NCBI GenBank assembly: GCA_027489295.1
Contig: JAIYAA010000168.1
Location: 1 to 17,914, forward strand
Source of the DNA: Sphingomonadales bacterium
GTDB taxonomy: Bacteria; Pseudomonadota; Alphaproteobacteria; Sphingomonadales; Sphingomonadaceae
Length of the DNA stretch: 17,914 bases
Direction of reading: 5' to 3'
Positions 6,194-12,732 of the stretch are shown here, one piece after another. The notes under the pieces were generated by a model, which worked only from the letters and a program-made list of their open reading frames with translations, searched no databases and had not been told where the DNA came from. How positions within the stretch are numbered: position 1 is the stretch's first letter; each line of letters begins with the position of its first letter. A program made the translations under genes and the position numbers.

Positions 6194-7426
6194 TCATGCT
6201 GCATCCGCACAGGGTGCTGCGGCGTGAAGGGCATCCTCCAGCCCTAGCGGCCCCAACGGGTTGCCGACCAGTCCGCTCACCATCGCCGCTTGGATCGCGG
6301 TGGCGGGCCATAGCTTCGACAATGGGCCGACCACGCGGTCCCGTATCAGCGGCAGCATCCGGCTGTCGGACTGATAGACCGGCGTGAACAACGCCGTGAG
6401 CCACTGGTAGGTCAAGACGTGGCGGCGGCGCAGACGGATGCCCTGCCGCACGCCTTCATCGACGCTGTCCTGCTGGGCGAGCCCCCGGGCGAGCGCCCAG
6501 GCGTCGAGCAACGCCATGTTGGCCCCCTGGCCCAGCTGGGGGCTCGCGGAGTGCCAGGCATCGCCGATATGCGCCAGTGCCGGCTCTGCTGGCGAGGCCA
6601 GCGTTCGATGCGCGTAGCGGGCAAACGTCAACTGGTCCGGATCGCCGATCTGGTCGAGAAGCGCGGCACATTCTGGCCAGAGCGCGGCCACCTCGGCCTT
6701 CCACGGCGCCAGTCCGGCCTTGCGCCACGCATCCAGCCGATCCGCGCGGAGCGACCAGAAGAAGGCAGCCTTCGGCGTCGTGGCGCCCGGTGGCATGCCG
6801 ATCGGAAGCACACCCACCATTTTGCTCGCCCGAGCATAACGCTGCGCCAGGCTGTGCGGATCGAAGATCGCACCCGAAGGCCAGTCGAGACTGGCCCAGA
6901 GCGCGCCATAGGTCAGTTCCCGGCCGGTGGGCGGGGCCAGCGGCGTGCGCGTGCCCAGCGCGTCGACAACGAGATCGAACGGATCGCTTGTCTGACCATC
7001 GGCAAAGCGCAGCGCGCGCTGCGTTCCGACGAGCGCACTGCCAGCCAGCGTGCGCCCGGAATGAATGGGTATGCCCGATCGCAGGACTTCCGCATGCAGA
7101 ATCGCGAACAGGCTGGCGCGATGAATGCCGATGCCGAAGGTGCCCGGCCGGCGCAGGGCCGCATACTGCACATCGAGTACGACCCGCTTGCCCGCTTTGC
7201 CAAACAGCCGATGTACGCGCGCGCCCTGCGCCAAGGCCGCGTCGAGCAGGCCGAGCCTGGCGAGAACCGCCATGCCCGTTGGCTGCAGCATCAATCCGGA
7301 ACCGATAGGCTGCGGCGTCTCAAACCGCTCGAACAGGGTGACGTGATGGCCGGTTCGATGAAGCAATAGCGCGGCTGCCAATCCGCATGGCCCGCAGCCA
7401 GCGATCGCAATGTTCAATCCCTGCAT
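6194..7426 (-). CDS. FAD-dependent monooxygenase-like oxidoreductase
   Basis: A 410-residue flavoprotein of the p-hydroxybenzoate hydroxylase/UbiH-like fold. The N-terminal dinucleotide motif is clear (IAIAGCGPCGLAAALLL, 6-22, with FER at 32-34). The middle FAD/NAD motif is degenerate: DLVVDALGTRT (151-161) where GADG is usual. The GD motif is intact (HIGDAWHSASPQLGQGANMA, 287-305). The C-terminal 60 residues resemble the helical tail of this group. No TonB, Sec or Tat signal is seen, so it should be cytoplasmic. The ATG at 7426 has no strong Shine-Dalgarno, but the flavin motif begins right after it. It would hydroxylate or oxidise a small organic molecule with NAD(P)H and O2; the substrate is unknown and no pathway neighbour helps. 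It converges on inositol oxygenase. Confidence 0.85.
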   Translation of the reverse strand: MQGLNIAIAGCGPCGLAAALLLHRTGHHVTLFERFETPQPIGSGLMLQPTGMAVLARLGLLDAALAQGARVHRLFGKAGKRVVLDVQYAALRRPGTFGIGIHRASLFAILHAEVLRSGIPIHSGRTLAGSALVGTQRALRFADGQTSDPFDLVVDALGTRTPLAPPTGRELTYGALWASLDWPSGAIFDPHSLAQRYARASKMVGVLPIGMPPGATTPKAAFFWSLRADRLDAWRKAGLAPWKAEVAALWPECAALLDQIGDPDQLTFARYAHRTLASPAEPALAHIGDAWHSASPQLGQGANMALLDAWALARGLAQQDSVDEGVRQGIRLRRRHVLTYQWLTALFTPVYQSDSRMLPLIRDRVVGPLSKLWPATAIQAAMVSGLVGNPLGPLGLEDALHAAAPCADAA

Positions 7427-7556
7427 CGTCGCTGTCTATCCGACGCCATGGCGACGTCCAATAGGGCGGCACGGCCGTTACAGCGCCGGATGGCGACGCG
7501 CTCTGCCTCCCACCCTCCGATGGGTTCTCCAGCGCACGCATCGACTAGCGACGTTG

Positions 7557-7589
7557 CGCGCGAACCCTGGAGGTGTGCATGTTCGCGCG
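7557..7589 (-). terminator. Hairpin directly after the HAD hydrolase gene, possible terminator
   Basis: A perfect 9-bp inverted repeat, CGCGCGAAC (7557-7565) and GTTCGCGCG (7581-7589), with a 15-base loop begins 4 bases after the stop codon on the minus strand. No U-run follows. It would separate the molybdenum operon and HAD gene from the oxidoreductase gene 130 bases further on. The rest of the 167-base gap is unremarkable. Confidence 0.45.
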
Positions 7590-7593
7590 GTTC

Positions 7594-8340
7594 CTACCGA
7601 TTCCACGCGACAAGCGCTTCCAGGATCGCGGTAGTCTCCGCCGGGTCCCGCACCCGCACGCTTTCGATGCCTGCGGCCCGCACCGGATCGTCATTGCCGC
7701 CGGGATAGATCGCGTCGCCGAAGAAGAGGATCGCCGCGCGCGGGACCGCGGCGACCTCGACCAGCCGGTCGATGGCATAGGCCTTGTCGACGCCTTCCCG
7801 CGTGATGTCGAGCGACGTCGTCCCACCGATCCTGATCGAGAATCCCGGCAGCCGCGCCGCGAGCTTGACTTGCAGCGCCGAGCGCTTGGCCTGGTCGGGA
7901 TCCCAGACTTTTTTCGCTGTCGCGGGTGCCGTCTGGCCCAGCGCCGAAAAGGTTATCTGCGTGCCACGATCCTCGATTTGCGGCCCCCACAGCCTGTCCG
8001 GCGCGATGCCCGCATCGGCCACCACCTGGTCCAGCGCCGTCAGGATCTGCGTGCGCTCGGCGGCGGTGAAGGAGTCCGCATAGATCTGCCGCCAGCGGCC
8101 ATCGGCAAACCGGTACAGCTTGGCACCGGTGGTCGGCATGATGAACAGCCGCTCCACCTTCGTGTCGGCCGGCAGGCGGGAGAGGACCTGCGCCTCGAAC
8201 TGCTTCCAATCGCCGCCGGAGATGATGGCGACCAGAGCGAAGTCCAGCACGGCCTTCAGGCGCGCGGCCATGATATCCTGTAGCGGCTGCTTGCTCTCGG
8301 CGAGTGTTCCGTCGAGGTCGAAGGCGAGCAGCTGCTTCAT
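7594..8340 (-). CDS. HAD-IIB hydrolase resembling eukaryotic phosphomannomutase
   Basis: A 248-residue cytoplasmic HAD-superfamily protein with a IIB cap. Motif I is FDLDGTLAESK (nucleophile D8, acid D10), motif II SGGD (41-44), motif III lysine probably K186 in GVDKAY, and motif IV FFGDAIYPGGNDD (207-217). The segments GGTTSLDITREGVDKAY and GDAIYPGGND closely mirror animal and plant alpha-phosphomannomutase (PMM), more than typical bacterial sugar phosphatases. It could be a mannose/glucose phosphomutase or a phosphatase for a related sugar phosphate. I chose the ATG at 8340 because GAAAGG precedes it and the motif I strand starts at once; the open frame upstream is read-through. It lies 61 bases after the molybdopterin subunit gene on the same strand, so may be its operon tail, but a functional link is not obvious. 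Confidence 0.82.
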   Translation of the reverse strand: MKQLLAFDLDGTLAESKQPLQDIMAARLKAVLDFALVAIISGGDWKQFEAQVLSRLPADTKVERLFIMPTTGAKLYRFADGRWRQIYADSFTAAERTQILTALDQVVADAGIAPDRLWGPQIEDRGTQITFSALGQTAPATAKKVWDPDQAKRSALQVKLAARLPGFSIRIGGTTSLDITREGVDKAYAIDRLVEVAAVPRAAILFFGDAIYPGGNDDPVRAAGIESVRVRDPAETTAILEALVAWNR

Positions 8341-8401
8341 GTGGCCCTTTCGTCGGGACGCGCAGCAGAAGGCACCGCTTCTCCGGGTAGCCGCACTAGG
8401 A

Positions 8402-10741
8402 TCAAAGCAGTTTGTCCAGCGTGATCGGCAGCTCCCGAACCCGCGTGCCGGTGGCATTGTAGATCGCGTTCGCCACCGCCGCGGCGACGCCGGTGATGCC
8501 GATCTCGCCGACGCCGTGGGCGCCCATTGGGGTGTGCGGATCGGCGATGTCCGTCCAGATCACGTCGATCTCCGGCACGTCCAGATGCACCGGCACATGA
8601 TATTCCGACAGGCTGGGATTCATGATGCGCCCGTTGCGCTCGTCGAACTGGGTTTCCTCCATCAGCGCCATGCCGAGGCCCATGATGATACCGCCGCGGA
8701 ACTGGCTGGCCGCGGTCTTCGGGTTGAGGATCCGGCCGCAGTCGAACGAACCGAGGAAGCGGCGTATCCGGGTTTCGCCGGTGACGGTGTTGACGCCCAC
8801 CTCGCAGAACAGCGCGCTGTACGAGTGCATCGACCAATGCATCGTCTCGAGCGGCATCGACCCCGCCTTGATCACGGCAATGCTGTCGCGCTGCGCCCGT
8901 GCGAGGATGGAGGCATAGCGCTCGCGCCGCGCGGGATCAGCCAGCGCGGCCAGACCCCCGTCGTCGCAACCGACCTCGCTCGGCGACAGGCCGGCAAGCG
9001 GCGAGTCGTTGCCGGCCAGCTTGAGCAGGTCGCGGACCAGTTCGCCCTGTGCGGCGATGACGGCGGCACCGATCGCCGCGGTCTGTTGCGAACCGCCCGC
9101 CATGATCGCACCGGGGATGGCGGAATCGCCATAGACCACCTCGACCTGCTCGATGGCGAGACCAAGCCGCTCCGCGGTGACCAGGGCGGTCGTCGTGGCC
9201 GTTCCCATGCCCATCTCGGCGGCGGCAACCTCCACCTTGGCCCGCACGCCCTCGCCGTCGCGCGACAGGGTGATGCGCGCTTCGGCGCCCGGCATCCGGT
9301 AATAGGGATAGGTGCCGGTCGCGCAGCCCATGCCGATGCGCCACTCGCCTTCCTGGCGCGTGGCGTGGGCCGGACGATCGGCCCAGCCAAACCGTTCGGC
9401 GCCGATGCGCCAAGCCTCGGCGATGTGGCGGGAGGAGAAGGGCTTGCCGTTGACCGGGTCCCTGTCCGGCTCGTTGCGAAGCCGCAGTTCCACCGGATCG
9501 ACGCCGAGCTGGACGGCAAGCTCGTCGATGGCCGATTCGAGCGCGAAGGTCCCCACGGCTTCGCCGGGCGCGCGCATGAAGGTGTTGGCGAGCATGTTCA
9601 TTCGCGTCACCTCCACCTTGAGCAGGATGTTGGGCGCTGCATAGGCCGCCTGACTGCCGAGGATGAACGGCTCGGGCATGTTGTTGTGCGGCGTCATCAC
9701 CGACAGGCCGGTGTGGATCAGCGCCTCGAAGCCTCCGTCGTCGCGCGCGCCGATCGCCACCCGCTGCTCGGTCAGCGTCCGTCCGCCGACGACGCGGTAC
9801 ACCCCCTCGCGCGAGAGCGCGATGCGCACCGGCCGGCCGGAAAGACGCGCTGCCGCCGCGGCGATGATCTGGTGATCCCACAGCCCCTTGCAGCCGAAAC
9901 CGCCGCCGACATAGGGAGAGGTGAGCCGCACCTGCTCCGTTTTCAGTCCGAAGACGTCGGCCAGGGTCTGTGCATGCTGCGACACCATCTGGCTGGCATC
10001 GTGGATCGTCAGCGTGTCCCCGATCCACGCCATGGTCGCGGCATGCGGCTCGATCGGATTGTGGTTGTGCCGCGGCGTACGATAGACCTGATCGACCTTT
10101 CGGGGCGCGGCCGCGAACGCCGCCTCCGCGTCGCCGACCTCGTTCAACAGCGGATGGCCCATGAAGAGCCCCTGTTCGATGCCGTTCGCCTTCGCATCTG
10201 CGAGCACGGTGGTCGACGCCTCCGCCTCGTACGTGATTCGCAGCAAGGTTACCGCATGGTCGGCCTGCTCCTGGGTATCGGCGAGGACGCAGGCGATCGG
10301 CTGACCGTTCCAATGGATGCGGTCATCCTGCAGCACCGGCAGGTCCGCAGGACCCACGCCGGTGGGCGACGAACCGAACGCAGGCGGCGGCGCCATGCGC
10401 GGCGCGTTCCGGTGCGTCATCACCAGTACCACGCCCGGCGTCGCCTCCGCCTCGGCGCTGTCGATCGCCGCGATGCGGCCGCGCGCGATCGTGGCATAGG
10501 CCAGCGCGGCATAGACCATGCCGTCGAAGCGAAACTCGGCCGCGAAGGGCGCGGTACCGGTCACCTTGAGCGCGCCGTCCAGTCGAGAGATCGGCTTGCC
10601 GATCAGGCCGTGCTTGCGGGCGATCAGCGGGTCGGGCACGCCGCCCGGGATCCAGCTGTCGGGCGCGAGCGGCACCAGCTTCTCCATCGCGCTCTGCATC
10701 AGGCCCTGCGCGGCCTGCTTGGCGTTCTCGATGATGCTCAC
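8402..10741 (-). CDS. paoC: Molybdopterin-binding subunit of xanthine dehydrogenase-family aldehyde oxidoreductase
   Basis: A 779-residue large subunit of the YagR/PaoC branch. It starts with a helical leader, then the entry to the aldehyde oxidase hammerhead domain (GKPISRLDGALKVTGTAPFAAE, residues 48-69; first two words only define it). The cofactor domains show YVGGGFGCKG, FMRAPGEAVGTFALES and GSQQTA, and near the C-terminus GVGEIG (743-748), whose E746 is the usual catalytic base. The start is GTG at 10741: GGAG lies 7 bases upstream and the start overlaps the previous gene's stop as GTGA, showing tight translational coupling. The longer frame to 10924 lies inside the FAD subunit gene and was discarded. 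The family oxidises aldehydes with molybdenum cytosine-dinucleotide cofactor in E. coli; the substrate here is not known. Confidence 0.92.
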   Translation of the reverse strand: MSIIENAKQAAQGLMQSAMEKLVPLAPDSWIPGGVPDPLIARKHGLIGKPISRLDGALKVTGTAPFAAEFRFDGMVYAALAYATIARGRIAAIDSAEAEATPGVVLVMTHRNAPRMAPPPAFGSSPTGVGPADLPVLQDDRIHWNGQPIACVLADTQEQADHAVTLLRITYEAEASTTVLADAKANGIEQGLFMGHPLLNEVGDAEAAFAAAPRKVDQVYRTPRHNHNPIEPHAATMAWIGDTLTIHDASQMVSQHAQTLADVFGLKTEQVRLTSPYVGGGFGCKGLWDHQIIAAAAARLSGRPVRIALSREGVYRVVGGRTLTEQRVAIGARDDGGFEALIHTGLSVMTPHNNMPEPFILGSQAAYAAPNILLKVEVTRMNMLANTFMRAPGEAVGTFALESAIDELAVQLGVDPVELRLRNEPDRDPVNGKPFSSRHIAEAWRIGAERFGWADRPAHATRQEGEWRIGMGCATGTYPYYRMPGAEARITLSRDGEGVRAKVEVAAAEMGMGTATTTALVTAERLGLAIEQVEVVYGDSAIPGAIMAGGSQQTAAIGAAVIAAQGELVRDLLKLAGNDSPLAGLSPSEVGCDDGGLAALADPARRERYASILARAQRDSIAVIKAGSMPLETMHWSMHSYSALFCEVGVNTVTGETRIRRFLGSFDCGRILNPKTAASQFRGGIIMGLGMALMEETQFDERNGRIMNPSLSEYHVPVHLDVPEIDVIWTDIADPHTPMGAHGVGEIGITGVAAAVANAIYNATGTRVRELPITLDKLL

Positions 10742-11727
10742 GCCGTCTCTCCCGTTGCGAGCGCCTGCAGCACCGCCGCGAGGGCGCGTCCGGCGAGCGC
10801 CGGCTTGAACGCGTTGTCGCGGAGCGGCTGAGCCTCCGCAAATTCCAGCGCGGCGGCATCCAGAAATGCCTGATGCGTGGCCGGCCCGCCGCGCAGTGCG
10901 GCTTCCGCTCTCGCCGCGCGCCATGGCTTGTGGGCGACGCCGCCGAACGCGATCCGCACGTCCGCGATGCGATCGCCCTCCAGCTGCAGCGCCGCCGCGA
11001 CGGAGACCAGCGCGAAGGCATAGCTCGCCCGATCGCGAACCTTGCGGTAGGTGGAAGTCGCGCCGAACGCGAGCGGCGGAAGTTCGACTGCCACGACCAG
11101 TTCACCCGGCGCCAGGCTCGTGTCCCGGTCCGGCGCGTCGCCGGGAAGACGATGCAGATCGCCAAACGCGATGCTGCGATCGCCCTCTGGCCCGGTCACG
11201 TGCACGATCGCATCCAGCGCCGACAGCGCCACGCACATGTCCGACGGGTGCGTCGCCACACATGCCTCGGATGCGCCCAGCACCGCGTGGATCCTGTTGA
11301 AGCCCTCGCGGGCATCGCATCCCGATCCGGGCACGCGCTTGTTGCAGCGCGATCCATCGGTGTCGTAGAAATAGGTGCAACGGGTCCGCTGCAGCAGGTT
11401 CCCGCCCACGGTCGCCATGTTGCGGATCTGTGCCGATGCGCCGGCGAGGATCGCCCGCGCCAGCATCGGGTAGCGGGTCCGCACCACACGATGCTCGGCA
11501 AGCGCCGTGTTGCGCACCGCCGCTCCGATCAGGAGGCCGCCATCTTCCGTTTCCGCAATCGTCGCGGGAAGCATGCTCACATCCACCAGCCGCTCGGGAC
11601 GGGCCACCGTCTCGCGCAACAGGTCGACCAGATTGGTGCCCCCGCCGAGATAGGCAGTGCCGTGGCCCGCACCCAGGCGCAGCGCCTCCCCCGCGTCGGT
11701 CGCGCGCAGATAGGTGAACGGGGTCAT
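10738..11727 (-). CDS. paoB: FAD-binding subunit of the aldehyde oxidoreductase, with extra Fe-S loop
   Basis: A 329-residue middle subunit of the CO dehydrogenase medium-chain/FAD family. FAD-binding motifs are LGGGTNLVD (27-35) and ATVGGNLLQRTRC (105-117). The insert that follows, CTYFYDTDG then CNKRVPGSGC, carries C117, C128 and C137, with C156 further on. This is the pattern of the additional 4Fe-4S cluster of E. coli PaoB (YagS), which separates this branch from ordinary xanthine dehydrogenases. A C-terminal CO-dehydrogenase-flavoprotein domain follows (FGGVAHKPWRAARAEAAL). The ATG overlaps the 2Fe-2S subunit's stop codon by four bases (ATGA), and its own stop overlaps the next start. 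It passes electrons from the molybdenum site to an acceptor. Confidence 0.92.
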   Translation of the reverse strand: MTPFTYLRATDAGEALRLGAGHGTAYLGGGTNLVDLLRETVARPERLVDVSMLPATIAETEDGGLLIGAAVRNTALAEHRVVRTRYPMLARAILAGASAQIRNMATVGGNLLQRTRCTYFYDTDGSRCNKRVPGSGCDAREGFNRIHAVLGASEACVATHPSDMCVALSALDAIVHVTGPEGDRSIAFGDLHRLPGDAPDRDTSLAPGELVVAVELPPLAFGATSTYRKVRDRASYAFALVSVAAALQLEGDRIADVRIAFGGVAHKPWRAARAEAALRGGPATHQAFLDAAALEFAEAQPLRDNAFKPALAGRALAAVLQALATGETA

Positions 11728-12230
11728 GCCGGGGTCTCCGCCGCGAGGGTGGCGCGGATCGCATCGATGATCCCGTTATGCGCGCCGCAGCGGCACAGGT
11801 TGCCGCTCATGCGCTCCTGGATTTCCTCGCGCGTCAGCATCACGTCGGCGGAGAGGTCGCCGCTCACGTGGCTCGGCGCACCCCGCGCCGCCTCCGCCGC
11901 CATGCCGATCGCCGAACAGATCTGCCCGGGCGTGCAATAGCCGCACTGGAACCCGTCCTGTTCGATGAACGCAACCTGCAGCGGGTGGAGCGCATCCGCG
12001 CCCGCCAGTCCTTCGATCGTCGTGACCTCGCGGCCCTCCACCTGCACCGCCAGCGTCAGGCACGCTAGGACGCGTTCGCCATCCACCAACACCGTGCAGG
12101 CGCCGCAGGCGCCCTGGTTGCAACCCTTCTTGGTGCCGGTGAGGTGCAGTTCTTCCCGCAGCAGGTCGAGTAACGATGTGCGAGGATCGGCGGGTGCCGA
12201 CACCCGCGCCCCATTCACGATGAGCGACAT
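11724..12230 (-). CDS. paoA: 2Fe-2S subunit of the aldehyde oxidoreductase (cytoplasmic form)
   Basis: A 168-residue electron-transfer subunit with two 2Fe-2S clusters. The plant-ferredoxin-type cluster ligands are C37, C42, C45 (GCNQGACGACTVL) and C57. The alpha-helical cluster ligands are C96 and C99 (QCGYCTPGQ) and C146 and C148 (NLCRCGA). I chose the ATG at 12230 because a perfect GGAGG lies 6 bases upstream and the protein then begins with the usual MSLIVNG strand. The open frame continues to 12362, but that part lacks the hydrophobic stretch of a Tat signal. E. coli PaoA carries a Tat signal, so this enzyme appears to stay in the cytoplasm. It is the first gene of the operon. No XdhC/PaoD-type maturation factor or MCD synthase gene is in the window. 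Confidence 0.93.
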   Translation of the reverse strand: MSLIVNGARVSAPADPRTSLLDLLREELHLTGTKKGCNQGACGACTVLVDGERVLACLTLAVQVEGREVTTIEGLAGADALHPLQVAFIEQDGFQCGYCTPGQICSAIGMAAEAARGAPSHVSGDLSADVMLTREEIQERMSGNLCRCGAHNGIIDAIRATLAAETPA

Positions 12231-12732
12231 CCCGATCCTCCGATGGCAGGGCTTGCCTGACGGTAACGACGGCCGAGGCCATTGGTGCCATGCCGATGCT
12301 GAACATACGCGTCGCCTGTTGTACCACGCGAGCACCCGGGCGAAGCAATCGTGCGACGTCATTCCAGAGTCGGAATATTCTCGTTGGCGCCCTGCTCACC
12401 TCCATGCGCGACTGCGGATGGCCGATGCCGGCGATCGCCGCCCGAAAACCTCGCGAACAAAGGGCAGGCCGTCGGGCCGGTTCGAGCCTTCGAATGTCGC
12501 TTTCCACAAGCCTGCATCCAGCGCTTTCAGGTCAGCGTTGCATCACGACCCGGCATGAACCCGAAACAGACTGGGCGTTCACGCGCCGCCGATGCGCCCC
12601 TTTACTTCGCGCCAGTTCACTGAAAAACAAGGATTTGGCCCTAGTCTGGAACGCAGGCCGCGCAGGTTGCATTCGTCATAAACCGTGCAGACTGATGAAC
12701 TTGCATCCTGTTCTTCCTGCTTGTGCGGATGC
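12231..12732. other. 502-base divergent non-coding region
   Basis: No credible gene is seen here; the open frames are antisense or overlap extensions with no Shine-Dalgarno. It must carry the promoters of the molybdenum operon (minus) and the c-di-GMP gene (plus), but I could not find a good -35/-10 pair. Two short inverted repeats might bind regulators: ATTCC-6-GGAAT (12361-12376) and TTCGA-4-TCGAA (12481-12494). Neither is repeated elsewhere in the window. The length leaves room for a small RNA. Confidence 0.4.

Noticed and set aside
8120..10831. Plus-strand open frame of 903 codons, the longest in the window
   Set aside because: It runs opposite the molybdopterin subunit, is Arg/His/Asp-rich low-information sequence, and arises from the high third-position GC of the real gene.
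10742..10924. N-terminal extension of the molybdopterin subunit
   Set aside because: It lies within the FAD subunit gene in another frame; the GTG at 10741 has a ribosome site and the coupled GTGA overlap.
12231..12362. N-terminal extension of the 2Fe-2S subunit as a possible Tat signal
   Set aside because: It has RRR but no hydrophobic stretch after it, and the ATG at 12230 has a perfect GGAGG.
12481..12494. TTCGA-4-TCGAA repeat as a LacI-type operator
   Set aside because: Its symmetry fits but its sequence is unlike the inositol operators, it occurs once, and no regulator gene is adjacent.
12685..12732. GTG start adding 16 Cys-rich residues to the GGDEF-EAL protein
   Set aside because: No ribosome site precedes it and the extra residues do not look like the start of a membrane protein; the ATG at 12733 sits properly before the first helix.
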